Source: Steinernema hermaphroditum (taxonomy: Eukaryota > Nematoda > Chromadorea > Rhabditida > Steinernematidae). Taken from it: 64,000 bases of DNA. The translations under genes were made by a program, and so were the position numbers. Below the pieces are notes generated by a model that did not search any database, had not been told where the DNA came from, and was given only the letters and a program-made list of their open reading frames with translations. The stretch covers positions 2,232,001-2,296,000 of the forward strand of contig CM059621.1 in assembly GCA_030435675.1 (NCBI GenBank), given 5' to 3'. Positions 31,827 to 42,688 of this stretch are shown here, piece after piece. Every line of letters begins with the position of its first letter. The first letter of the stretch is position 1.

Positions 31827-32806
31827 ATGTTCTCCGCCTCTGTCTTCACACACGACGACTACATACTTATAAACAAGATTTCTGGATTAGTCATGTGCCC
31901 TATATTCGCGTTCTCTGCAATTGGAAATAGCATCGTCATTGTAGCCACAATAACATCCAAAAAACTAAGGTCAACCTGCTGCTTATTTATCGCTATTCAA
32001 GCCACTTGTGAACTCATATACGCAGCTTCTCCGTTTGCTTTTCTGTACTTCACGTTTACGAACAAAACGCACACTCATCGCCAGTGCTACTGGATCCAGT
32101 TTATCCCACTGGGTGCGGCCAATATGGCCATTATCATGATGCCGTTGATAGCGGTGGACAGGTTTCTGTCCAGCAAGGCGCCATTGTGGTATCACAAGAA
32201 AAATTCGAAATTGTACACTTGGATTCTTTTGTGCTGTCCAGTGTTCTTCGAGGTTGTCATAAAGACGATTGGTTTTCTGTGTATTGATGAAGAGGAAGTG
32301 GTTTGTATTGTTCCTACCGGACTGACAGGAATTGCTGGACAGCTTTGGGGCTTCAGTCAGATTCCTGTGGCAGTGATTGTTCTAATCTTATACGTATCAA
32401 TAAAACTGCGCACACAAGGTTATCTCTGTGGTTGCCCTATTGATACAACCCTGATTCTTCAGAGGAACCTTATCCTGCCCACATAAACAGTTCTCTACAA
32501 ATCATCATGGCCGCATATTTGTGTGGATACGCTACAGCTGCTGTGGTAAACTTCACGGGAGCCGCCTTGAATGACATGTATAAGAGAGATGTTCGTTTCA
32601 TCATGACAATGACTGGCTTCAGCCCTTATGCGATGAACACAGGAATGACAGTATCCGGCATATTTGCGGCGATTAACACTGCCTCGCCGTTTGTAATTCT
32701 CTACTTCAAGAGCAGTTTGTATCGAACAGAAATCAACGCTTTGTTTGGGTTAAAACCGAAGCCGCTTGTTTCATCGATAGAACATAACAAATCGAATGGA
32801 AACTGA
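31827..32806 (+). CDS. Srsx-like serpentine receptor, 311 aa
   Basis: The exons are 31827-32418 and 32463-32806 with a 44-nt phase-1 intron. The start codon directly follows TTTTTTCAG, a good spliced-leader acceptor. TM1 has FSAIGNSIVIVATITSKKLR, with the conserved GN and an LRS loop. TM3 ends in LIAVDRFLSSKAPLWY, a DRF version of the rhodopsin DRY motif. ECL2 has EVVCIVPTG. TM7 reads ASPFVILYFKSSLYRTEI. Length and layout are typical of the nematode Srsx class, solo receptors related to rhodopsin-type GPCRs. It appears intact. Confidence 0.78.
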
Positions 32807-33018
32807 TGACCTATCGACACAGTGTGGAACAAGCTGACTTACAAGTGCTGTGCGACCACAAGTGCTGTACTTTTTTTCTTTCTTGCAATATAGAGAAATT
32901 GTTAACGCGGACATCCTTCGCAGAGATTTTATTATTTAGAACGTGCAATTGTGAGACAAAAGAAAGCGGAGACGACGCAATACGGTCAACATCGTCCACT
33001 CCACGAACCACAAATAAA

Positions 33019-34027
33019 TTATCGACGAGTTCCGTCCTCGAAGAAGACGCCTCCATCGAGCGCGCAGTATTTGGGACACACTCCTTTCTCTCCAGGGTGA
33101 CCCGGCTGCCCACGCTCTCCGGCTGGTCCTGCGGCTCCGTCGTTTCCGGAAGGTCCCTCCGGGCCAGGTTTTCCTTTCGGTCCAGCAGGTCCAGGAGGTC
33201 CGTCGCTTCCGGGGGGACCGGGATTTCCAGGCGGGCCAGGCGGTCCTTTGTCTCCCTCCTCTCCGGGCTCTCCAGGGGTTGGGGGTTCGGGAAGAGCGGG
33301 AAGTCCAGGCTCGCCGGGAGGTCCTGCTGGGCCAGGCTCTCCTTGAAGTCCGGGTTCTCCACGAGGTCCAGGTCTTCCGGGTGAGGCATCGCTTCCGGGA
33401 CGGCCTGGGGTGCCAGCCTCTCCTGGGTCTCCAGGGTTGCCCATGGGTCCTGGATTGCCGGGAGGTCCAGCGGGGCAAGGAGAACATACTGGGGGAGTCA
33501 TAGGTTCGCAAGGAGATTGCGGTGGTTTGCCCGGGGTTCCGGGGTTTCCTAAATTACTCGTTTAGAACAAGCATGCATATGTGGGCTGTTCTACCGGGAG
33601 TTCCAGGTTTTCCGGGCTTTCCAGGCTTTCCCCACGGTCCAGTAGGTCCGGGTGGTCCTTGGACACAGCAGCCATCGCACTGAATATTGACGGCAGGATT
33701 AACCACAGCCTGGCCATAGCCCGACTGGCGAGAGGTACGATTATGGACCTCTTCCTTCGGATCGGGTACGGGAACGGTCTTCAGGTGGTGGATCTCTGTA
33801 TGAAGGTCTTCTGTGGATACCTAACAAGGAAAATATAGTACATGTCGAGAAATGAAGTTGCTCACCTTGCAGTACTTAATCTCGTGCTTCATCTGCTGGC
33901 GAACGCTGCTCACATACTTGTAGACCATGGGCAGCGCCACGACCACCGAGAGCACCGCCACCACAGAGAAGATGGCCGCCGAGTAAGCGACGAACTTGTA
34001 CGCCTTGATCCGACTGTCGGGATCCAT
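33019..34027 (-). CDS. Cuticle collagen, 305 aa
   Basis: The exons are 34027-33866, 33820-33595 and 33548-33019. The N-terminal block [20 protein letters not shown] with a membrane-anchor-like span (about 14-35) is the cuticle-collagen N domain. A subtilisin-type site HNRTSRQ (R82-x-x-R85) lies before the triple-helical part. Cysteine clusters (CDGCC and CEP...CSPC) separate Gly-X-Y tracts. The tail [19 protein letters not shown] is characteristic of one rhabditid collagen group. It is secreted by hypodermis, trimerises, and builds cuticle. The TATA-like ATATAAATA near 34092-34100 on the minus strand is a likely promoter element. I do not assign a specific col number. Confidence 0.9.
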
Positions 34028-34090
34028 CGTTGCCACTGTTCCTGTCGCTGACTTACTCGAACAGTGCTCTGATATCTTGTAGAAGAAGGT

Positions 34091-34100
34091 TATTTATATG
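34091..34100 (-). promoter_or_regulatory. TATA box of the cuticle collagen gene
   Basis: CATATAAATA on the minus strand lies about 65 bases before the collagen start codon. The open frame that crosses it on the minus strand is therefore most likely non-coding. Confidence 0.5.
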
Positions 34101-34586
34101 CTCTAGGCTGCAGTTGTCACAGTTCTCCGATGGAAGTAGGTCGGCCAACCCGTTTACTCGTCGGCAGCCCTGATAGTCACCGAGAAAAACAGTCCGTTTT
34201 CGCGCATTCTCAATTGCACGCGATAAGGGAGTCCGAAAACGCGCCGGTCGCATCACAAACACTTCAATTCCGCATACGCGGCAGTTTTGGTTCGCTGCCT
34301 AATTGAATAAGTCGGTCTGACACCAAGGACGCCACAAAGATCGGAGGGTCGCCGTTTCGCAGAGATGAATGATACGCGATGTGGAAAAATTATAGTAAAC
34401 AAAGCGAGAAGAAAACACCTGATTTGGACTGATGGTTTTAACAGGCTTTCTTCGTCAAATCTTTAAGTATGAGGTCTAATAATTTCATACTCTTTGGGAC
34501 GGTGTATCAACGTGAAATTGAAGAGCGTAGACACGATGGCCATTCGGAATACGATTTTCACCTCATCGACATGAGTCCGCCAATTA

Positions 34587-34925
34587 AAGGACAGGTCCCA
34601 AATTGTCCCGCGTCGATTCGGCTAAAATTTGGCGTGGAGAATATTTTGTCAGACTGTAGCAGAACCTGATAGGTTTCATCGGTGAATGGCGGCTTTAAGC
34701 TATAGTTCATAGTGGATTTTGTCCTCTGTAGTTGCAAGGTCCTACCACGATGTCTCTAGCTGCCACAAAAGATACGGTGGCCGTATCAGCTTTTTGACCA
34801 TTTTGTTGGGGTTTTGTCAGGCCATTCATCGATGAAACCTGTCAGGTTTTGCGACACTCTGACATGCCAATCTCTATGGAAAATTTCAGCCGAATCGGCG
34901 TGGGACAGTTTGGGAGCTCTCCTTG
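34587..34925. mobile_element. 339-bp foldback MITE, copy 1
   Basis: The arms (about 100 bp each) are inverted repeats containing GTCCC(A/G)CGCCGATTCGG-like sequence. TTA occurs directly on both sides (34584-34586 and 34926-34928). The element is non-coding. A close copy is at 35929-36267. Confidence 0.8.
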
Positions 34926-35011
34926 TTAATGTTAAACTTATTAGTCGTAGTTGTTGAGCCAGACGCTTTATTTACAGCAATTAATAAACAAAATAGATAA
35001 TACACCCTCAG

Positions 35012-35155
35012 CTATACGTGACAGAGCAAGTTCTCATCGAAACAAGGCGTCGTTGTCTTCGCTTCTTTAATTAACGAAACGACGAACATTGTCGCGTAAC
35101 AGGTGAACGGAGCCAGAATTGACACCAGTGCCAGGACACATAGGGCTAGTTCCAT
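35012..35155 (-). CDS. 47-aa single-pass membrane microprotein
   Basis: One short exon encodes 47 residues starting MELALCVLALVSILAPFTCY, continuing with a hydrophobic stretch MFVVSLIK and a tail TTTPCFDENLLCHV. It is too short for routine gene calls. The ATG lies two bases after GTTTATTTACAG, a good spliced-leader acceptor, and AATAAAG follows about 50 bases after the stop (around 34968). Those two signals are why I call it a gene. The hydrophobic part could be a signal anchor or membrane span. Function is unknown. Confidence 0.5.
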   Translation of the reverse strand: MELALCVLALVSILAPFTCYATMFVVSLIKEAKTTTPCFDENLLCHV

Positions 35156-35928
35156 ATCTGTAAATAAACATCGATTTGCTCAAAGCACGTGAATAGTTGA
35201 AAATGAGCACACGCTCCGTGTAGATACATATTTATAGATGAACAGACGCGGAAGACGACGAGGCGCGGAAACAAAGTGCAATTTGTTTACTCATCCACGC
35301 CGAAGAATTCCTGATCAAATAATAGAAGTGCGTGAGTGCAAGTTTATTAAGTCTACGCGTCTGATTGTCTAAAAAGTAGCATCTTCCATTTGGGATAGGG
35401 AACAAACCAGGAACTGCCGAGAAAAGAGACTTATAGTGCAGAATTGCAAATGGTCGTGGCTGAGCGAACAGATCAAAAATCGCACGAAACTTTAAAAAAA
35501 AAAGAAAAAAAATGTTATACTGAACAATCGAGAATTCCGCCGATAAAACAAGAGACAAGAACCGGGTCTCTATTATGAATGGACGTTGTATTGTTCTGGT
35601 CTTGTGCTGGCAAACGTTTGATCTTGACCTCCATGAAAAAATGTACTTTCACAAACCAATGCAACAAACGCGTACCAACGGTCTTTCATTTGTGTCAAAA
35701 AATCGGTGGTGTCGCCCGTTCACTATCTGAGAAATAAGTTGAGTGGTAATCATTCTTGGCATAATGATCACCGCGGCTCCAAGAAGGTTTGGAATGTTGG
35801 GGTCAGCTTGCCAGCTCTCTGGACGCTCGATGATAAAAAGTGACAAAGATGTGACAATGTGTTTCTTTTGCTCATGTAATGCTCGGCACGGCGCCGCCGA
35901 TTTGGGTTGGACTATGTGGTATTGCTTA

Positions 35929-36267
35929 CAAGGAGACGTCCGAAATTGTCCCACGCCGATTCGGATAAAATTTGGCGTGGAGGATATCCTGCCAGACTGT
36001 AGCAGAACCTGATAGGTTTCATCGGTGAATGGCGGGTTTAAGCTATAGTTCATAGTGGATTTTGTCCTCTGTAGTTGCAAGGTCCTAACACGATGTCCCT
36101 GACGGCACAAAAGATACGGTGCTCTTATCAGTTTCTTGACCATTTCTTTGAGGTTTTATGAGGCCATTCACCGATGAAACCTATCAGGTATTGCTACACT
36201 CTGGCATACCAACCTCCATGCCAAATTTCAGCCGAATCGGCGTGGGACAGTTTGGGAGCTCTCCTTG
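35929..36267. mobile_element. 339-bp foldback MITE, copy 2
   Basis: The ends are CAAGGAGACGTCCG (left) and GGGAGCTCTCCTTG (right). TTA flanks both (35926-35928 and 36268-36270). The body is collinear with copy 1 throughout. The TTA duplication fits PIF/Harbinger-type mobilisation. Confidence 0.8.
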
Positions 36268-36274
36268 TTAGTGC

Positions 36275-38275
36275 ACTCCAAATCTAACACCGCAAATTTG
36301 TATGTTATGTTATTTCCTATACCGAAGGCCATATTCGTGGGAGAACCGTAGTGTAGCGGATCTGACGGAAATCGTCTTAAATTGTATCAGAACGTTCTGC
36401 GCACCTTGTGCAATTCGTGCACAGCCCAAAATTATTGCTACGTCGCTGCACAGAGTCCTTTTTAGACTATATTTTCGGGGCACTCCATTGCTTAATGTGC
36501 TGTGCCATTGGGAAACGGGAAATAATAAAAGGACAGGACGCTGGGCGTTGGCCCAACAGCCAATCAGCTAAATTGCTCTGAACTTGCTAAGCAGTTTTTT
36601 ACTCGGTTATGTTTTGCCCTTTTTAGTATATTCTGTTGACATTCCACTCTGTTTGGCCACTTCATGCTACCACGCATTACCCAGTGTACAATTCGTTCTC
36701 CTTCTTTTTCTCATTCTTTTTCGCTGATCGAACTTCAAGCTTATTTGCAACTGCTCTCCGTTGATACGGAGTTGTTTACAGCAGTTCATAAACCAAATTT
36801 ACGCCTTGTGTGCTCATGCAATATAACAAATGCATCGATTGCTGCTTTTCAGCCACTGGTTGTTGTGGAACGCCATTGGCACCAATGTCGAATGTCGCTT
36901 GCGAAGTCAAATTCGTGCTAATCGAAACTTTTCTTTCGGTCCTTATTGTTGAACCGAATGTTATATGCATTCCTGTTCCGCAGAGTTCAATGTGGTGGGA
37001 AGCCCTAGTAGTAGAACTAATCTAGTTGTGGTTTAGCTAGTATGTATCGAACATCATGCCACCATATGCCCACTCAATGAAGACCGGAAACCTCTTATTC
37101 TTTGTGTAGTGTTTCGGTGTGTCGGTCTTGTGGAGGAGATGCCATAGACTTCACTTTTCACGTTTCACCCATAAAGAATAGACCTTTTTTGTGCTCAGTA
37201 GTTAAGGGGCTATCGGGCCCAGAGATGTCTACATGTCCGACTCGTTTGAAAATCCTAACATTTTCGAGTTCGAGTAGACATGCCTTCACTTTCGCTCCTC
37301 CATAAACCTCTTTTATAAGACTAATAGTTTCCCTTTGCGGCTAAATAACATCGGACCACTCATTAACATATGCATGCAAACCTATAAACAGCGATGAATC
37401 ATTATTCCACTTTACGCGGAGGCCACTTTGTTTTCGAGTCTCTCTTTCGTCGATTTCCGCCATTGAAGCCGATTAGGCATTGTGTATTCGCAGAAAACAA
37501 AAATAGGCTGCATTAGGGCATGTCGAATGGCATGCATAAATTATGTAAACCCGAATGCCTCGCCCACCACTTTCTCCGCTATTCTGTGGTTGGGCACAGT
37601 CGGACACAGCGTCCGTTAGACCCTACAGTCGCTAGTAAACTGGGTTTGATACGGTCACTGTTGAAAATGTTCTTTTTGAAACAAACTGTATCCGCATTTC
37701 TTACATTCTTTTCGCGAACTTCTTCTTTTTTGAGGAGTTTGCTACCTAAGGCAAATCCGGGTGTCTCTCATATGTGTCCATCAATCGTCTCATGCCAACC
37801 TTAACCAAATTTCGCCAAAATGTTCCAAAAAAGTGCCAAATATAGAGAGTTACCACTTGATTAGTGGTGTATCTGCTTAAAAGTGGATTGTAACTACACC
37901 AGCGTCATGTATGCACTTCATCTGAATGGCTTCTGGTTAGCACACGAAAGGTTTCACAATACAAACTCTTCATTCTAGCCTCGAAAATGAGCTAATTTGG
38001 GCACATGCATCGTTGGCTCTCAAATTGCGCACATTAGTTCTTCGATATAATAGACTTCCCTCTCTCTCTACATACAAAGTAGGAGATGCTCTTTTTGAGA
38101 AGCATCGGATTTCAAAGAAAAAAAAACATATTTGCCCTTTAAAATGAATTTCTTCGTTTGTGATATGCCTAAGGAAGTAACGCGTATTTTTGCTGTTTAC
38201 GTCTATGTAAATTCCCGGAACACATTTTCATGCCGGAATAGGTCATGTGGACGGCATCGTACATATGTTTTCGCT
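36275..38275. other. Two kilobases without a supported gene
   Basis: tRNA-like remnants occur near 36350-36430 and 37590-37650 (A-box-like TAGTGTAGCGG; B-box-like GGGTTTGATACGG). Several short frames have no domain, signal peptide or splice support. Confidence 0.35.
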
Positions 38276-38282
38276 TTCAGAC

Positions 38283-38471
38283 ATGTACGTACGCCTTCCC
38301 ACATCGGACGTTATCGCCTCTCATTCTTTTTTGCTGATTATTGCAACGATTGTCATCATCAACTGTCTTTTCATCGCCGTCGTCTATTGCCGATCGAGAA
38401 GAACGGAAGAGGTGGAAAGTGAATCTGGCGAAGATAGTGGGTTCTTTCCGTCTTGTGATTCTGATCCGTAG
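38283..38471 (+). CDS. 62-aa single-pass membrane microprotein (MYVR family)
   Basis: The ATG lies two bases after a GCTTTCAG acceptor, as expected for trans-splicing. The protein reads MYVRLPTSDVIASHSF, then the span LLIIATIVIINCLFIAVVYC, the basic RSRRTEEVE, and an acidic tail ending CDSDP. The gene at 60583 encodes a matching MYVRPPTTNVVSNYF, an equivalent span and a basic-acidic tail, so this is a real family of at least two. An in-frame upstream ATG exists, but the acceptor and the paralogue favour this start. Likely Nout-Cin topology. The sequence resembles no domain I know. Confidence 0.6.
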   Translation: MYVRLPTSDVIASHSFLLIIATIVIINCLFIAVVYCRSRRTEEVESESGEDSGFFPSCDSDP

Positions 38472-38474
38472 ATT

Positions 38475-40025
38475 TATGAATAAAATTAGGTTCCTGCCAA
38501 GTGTCTCTAGGGGTTATACTTAAAAGCGGCTCGACAATTGGAACCTATTTGTCAGCTTTTGCCCTTCACTGTATACACAGAGAGTTGTTTTGCTCGTGGC
38601 CCCTGGATAAAGTGAGTTCCAGCTGTCTGCTTGCGCGGAAGCCTTGGTCAACTGGCGCCGTAAGAGGGCATTTATAGCTCTCTGATAAATGACAGTAGAC
38701 CATGCGCAACACCTATTAGGCCACAAACAGAGCAGACATCGCACCGTTGACGTAGGCTTTCTTCTTCCTTCGACGTGCAAGTGGCGACAAGCCGATGGAG
38801 CGGGGTGAAGTGTAGTGGAGGATCATTTTCTGGTGATTTGGCGGCGTGTAGGTCTGGGTTGCAGCAAATCTTCCGTTTGGCGACATGGATTGAACTGGCT
38901 GTTCAGTGGTGTCTTGGATTCGAGAGCGAACGGAAGAATGGGCCTTCTCGCCCTGGGGTCCTGCCACGCGGGTCTTCTGCTGCGGTGATCGACGACGATG
39001 AAGGAAAACGCGAGAGAGAACGTTGTAGAGAAAACCTTTATCTACATGGAAATATAAGACACGATTAACATGGGAACACGGGATCACGAGAGCGACTGGG
39101 ACGGAGACGGCCTTGAGAATGTTGCCGTTGACGGTCTATCAACTGGCTTGACTGGCGGGGGAGCTGGAGCTGGAGCCGGCGACACGTCGATGTTGTGGCT
39201 TCGACGGGCCGCTTGTCGTCGACAGGACCAAATCTGTCGACGACAATGGCATCTGAAAGGAGGGTCGCGTGGACGCGACAGGGATGGTCGGGCGGCGATG
39301 AAGAGCTTCTTGATAAGGTGGATGGAACTACGGCTGGTTTTCCATGACGACGGCCAAGAAAGGGATCATTGAACTCATTGGGTGTTGTTCAGAGAGAACG
39401 AACCGACGACCCCAATGATCGTTGCGGAGACAAATGAGTGAGTCCGTTGGAGAGAGTTTGTAACTTTAGAATGCCGCCGAAGCGGAAGGACCTCGGTGAA
39501 ACCAAACAAGAACCAACAGTCATGCGGTCTTAGATAAGCGATCTTAGGACAACGCCTTCCCATGTATCCGCCTCAAAACTGAAAAGCTGAAAATTGGCGA
39601 AAAAATTCTAGCCTACAGCAACATCGCTGCGAGGTTACGCATCTTTCTGATTCATACGCATCTTCCTTTCGTGAGGATTGAGACCAACACAGTGGTGACA
39701 CGCAGTACGATTACGAATCTGCGTCTCGGAGATTTCTTCACACAAAACTAGCTCGCTGAACGAACATAAACATTTTTGCGTTGTGATACCGATTCAACCG
39801 ACATCTCTCTTGGTATATCTCTTCTCGCTCGCGGAAGAGTCCTTCTGCGTGGTTAGCCAGGTGGAGCACCGGGATTGCCTTATCTTTTCTACTGCCTCCC
39901 GTGTTGGTAATTTGATAATGTTGATGATTGATCGTGCTGATAAACATGTAATTTTAGCTGCATTTGCCTAACACGCATCGCAGTTAAGTTGGTCGTCCGG
40001 AGTCTTCGAGCAATTCAGGCGATTC
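38475..40025. other. No supported gene
   Basis: GC-richer sequence at 38750-39380 carries overlapping frames on both strands without domain features. I cannot tell whether it holds an untranslated repeat or a decayed gene. Confidence 0.3.
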
Positions 40026-40029
40026 TCTT

Positions 40030-40420
40030 ATTAAGTTTACGAGTTTACGAGTTTATTTATCGTATCAAAGGCTTGTGTCTTGCGAGACGTCATATATATG
40101 CACAACAACCACATAGTCACTCCGTAGTCGCCGGTCTTCTTCTTGCTTCGGCACATCAAAGTAGAGCACTGCGATTCTACCAGTGTGCGCGGGCATCAAA
40201 GAGGCGCAGAGCCGATTCCGGAGACGGTGAATCACAGCGAATCCATCTTCAGCTCAGGTGGCGGCGCGGTCGGAGTTGAGGAGCTTCTTCGGCGGCTTTC
40301 GCGGGCGGCACGGGCCAAGAACGGCATCCGTGGGAAACGCGTCGATGGAGCACAACGAGCGAACCGGGAACCATCAGGGCAGCTGGCTACGCGGACATCG
40401 GAATTGTGACGCTTCTTCGG
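40030..40420 (+). repeat. Interspersed repeat R2, copy 1
   Basis: This begins GAGTTTATTTATCGTATCAA, followed by AAGGC...TTGCGAGACGTCATATATATG. It includes CATAGTCACTCCGTAGTCGC and, further on, GTGCGCGGGCATCAAAGAGG. Related copies lie at 41800-41950, 42430-42615, 46560-46680 (inverted) and 50846-50975. The start resembles that of R1. Confidence 0.6.
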
Positions 40421-40429
40421 CTTCTCGCA

Positions 40430-41050
40430 AGCCATTGAAGGGTACAAAGTCGAAAACTGTGCCTAGACCCTCCAATATGTTGTAAAACCATACATCCGGG
40501 TCGTTTTTACAATCGCTCTAATGTAGAACCGGACAGGCCATATATCTAGTAAATCGTGGCTGCCGCTGGAATTGTCAGCGACCTTCGTAAACACAAGAGA
40601 ATAATAGGTGTCGCTTTGCACAATCTAAGAGTGTCATCATAGTTAGACGAACAAATGACCACTGAAGGGAAACTATAGCAGCAATAGCAAGAGGAAGTGA
40701 ACTGCACTCTTATCCTCCTTCCCTTTAGAATCAAAAGGTGGCTTTCTTTGTTTTTGGCCCTGCCAGACGTCTCTTTCGTCAACAAATCAACTTAACCATG
40801 CAAAATTTATGGCAAAAATAAACGTTTCCGCTTCCTCAAAAACGAACGAAAGAATAGATTCATGTATGACTATAATCCATGCTTCCGCGAGTAACAATAA
40901 CGATCTTCGATCTACAGTTTTACGGCCACGCCCAATGCTGTAATATTAACAAACAGTCTCTCAATTCCGGTAACCATGCAAGCTTAGGCGCTAATAACTG
41001 TTATTGTTGCTCGCACAGATAAGCCCTGCACATAATCACCTGTTAATTAC
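40430..41050. other. Upstream region of the 41112 gene, nothing else recognised
   Basis: No open frame with protein features is present. A TATAAATA box near 41065 belongs to the downstream gene. Confidence 0.35.
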
Positions 41051-41111
41051 TTCCTGTCTTCTAGTATAAATACCCGACCCCACAACAGCCCATATATCAC
41101 ATCACTCAACG

Positions 41112-41728
41112 ATGTATATTCTCGCAGTTCTCCTCCTCGCTCTGTCCGCCACCCAGGCTCAGTCTGCCATGGCTGACTTCATACACCAATACGTTACTAA
41201 CTTCTTCACACTGAGCGAAATTCAAAAAATTCAGAACGCCGTTGCCAATCAAGTCTGTCAAGGGGCCACTGTTCAGCAGATGTTCGACAGTAAGTGTCAA
41301 TATTTATGTTCAACACCCGTTTCTCTTTTAGACTTCATCAATACAGTATCCCAGAACATTGGTGGAGCGACCGCTGTGAACGCCGCTGCACTTCTGAGCA
41401 AGCTTCAAAACGACCTCGGAAGTGACTTTACTCCGATCAGGGCAGCGGCTGAGACGAATGCCGTTAATCTGTTCGACCCAGTTGTGGCTGATGTAGGAAT
41501 CAGCATCATCCATTGCAATCAGTACGATACGAATTGTAGGTGTACCAGTATTGCGGCCAGGGAATCCCTGCTGTCATCGGCGAGTGGGATAACTACGCTA
41601 ACAACCCGTTCGCCCAGAGCTTCTTCGACGCGATGTACCAGGCCGTCATTAGTGTCAACCAGAATGACTGGTCCATCTGTCGCAACGACTTCGATCATGC
41701 GGTCTACTTCTCCAACTGGAACTATTAA
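41112..41728 (+). CDS. Orphan secreted protein, 175 aa
   Basis: The exons are 41112-41289, 41332-41492 and 41540-41728 (phases 1 and 0). A signal peptide MYILAVLLLALSATQAQS is followed by a helical region (VTNFFTLSEIQKIQNAVANQ), then LLSKLQNDLGSDFTPIR, then a C-terminal part with YQYCGQGIPAVIGEWDNYAN and NDWSICRNDFDHAVYFSNWNY. Four cysteines remain after the signal peptide, enough for two disulfides. A TATAAATA box lies about 45 bases upstream. I do not recognise the family. The intron between exons 2 and 3 is needed because the frames differ; GAT-GTAGGAA and TTGTAG give a 47-nt intron with no stop across the join. Confidence 0.68.
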
Positions 41729-41799
41729 CTGCGCGCTTGTGCATCCGAGTGAAATCGTTGATCAATTTCACCGACGTTGAAATAAAATTGAAGTGCAGT

Positions 41800-41950
41800 T
41801 CTTTACGAGTTTATTTTTCGTATCAAAAGCTTACGCCTTGCGAGACGTCATACATATGCACAAGAACCACATTGTCACTCCTAAAAGAAATGCATACGGC
41901 GGTGCTCGCCTTAAACTTCGGATCCGATCTGCAGAAATCGGAAGCGCCAC
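41800..41950 (+). repeat. Interspersed repeat R2, copy 2 (short)
   Basis: GTTTATTTTTCGTATCAAAA followed by GCTTACGCCTTGCGAGACG and a CACAAGAACCACATTGTCAC stretch. It begins immediately after the polyadenylation region of the 41112 gene. Confidence 0.6.
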
Positions 41951-42429
41951 GCGGATAAATGCCCTTGAAACCCGCTGTTGCGTGCGTGAGGCACCTTTCT
42001 CCTCCTTCCCTTCTTCTTTCTTCCTCTTCTCTCCTCTCCTAGATCACTGCGTGCTATCCCAAAATCGCCCTTCGTGGCGATACGTAGTAGTCCCGAGCGC
42101 CTAGTGACTAACTCGCTCTACGGCTACGAAGTCCTTCCTGTCCTACTCCAGCTACAGGGCGGAATGATGACGACGACGACCTAATTCGACTCGACCGCTC
42201 CGGGATAACCAACCAACGCCGCTAAAAAACAACTTTTATCTTCACGATAAACAACAAGCGAACTATCACAACAACCCGGTGCCCAGCAGGCCAACACGGG
42301 TGACAAAGTGCAGTTCATTACGGGTTTACTGCACTTTGTAAATACGAGAGGTTTGACTGTGTAACAAGCGTAAAAACACAAGAAATATACGAACCTCGTA
42401 GCGTTGCTGCGATAACCCCGTTGTTGCCA

Positions 42430-42615
42430 GTATTCTTCTGACAAAGCATCAGACTAGAACGCGGCGATCCCATCAGTGTGCGCGGGCATCAGAGAGGCGC
42501 AGAGCTAATTCCGAAGACAGTGGAGCACAGCGAACCTGCATTCAGCTTGGGTGGCAGCGCGGACGTCGGAGTTGACGAGATTCTTCTGCGGCTTCCGCAG
42601 ACGGCACGTAGAGCG
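42430..42615 (+). repeat. Interspersed repeat R2, distal part
   Basis: This aligns with 40150-40340 through GCGGGCATCAGAGAGGCGCA and the later CGGAGTTGACGAG-like block. The proximal R2 part is missing or displaced to 41800. Confidence 0.5.
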
Positions 42616-42688
42616 GCATCCGGGCGAAACGTGTTGTTTTTGTCAACACAAAATCGACAAATTTATTAAATTAACCAGCAACTGAGAT

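Noticed and set aside
32806..33384. Plus-strand 192-codon frame opposite the collagen
   Set aside because: It is a reverse-strand shadow of Gly-X-Y repeats; the collagen on the minus strand has domains, introns and a promoter.
34053..34262. Minus-strand 69-codon frame upstream of the collagen
   Set aside because: It spans the collagen TATA box and runs into its 5' leader; a promoter explains the sequence better.
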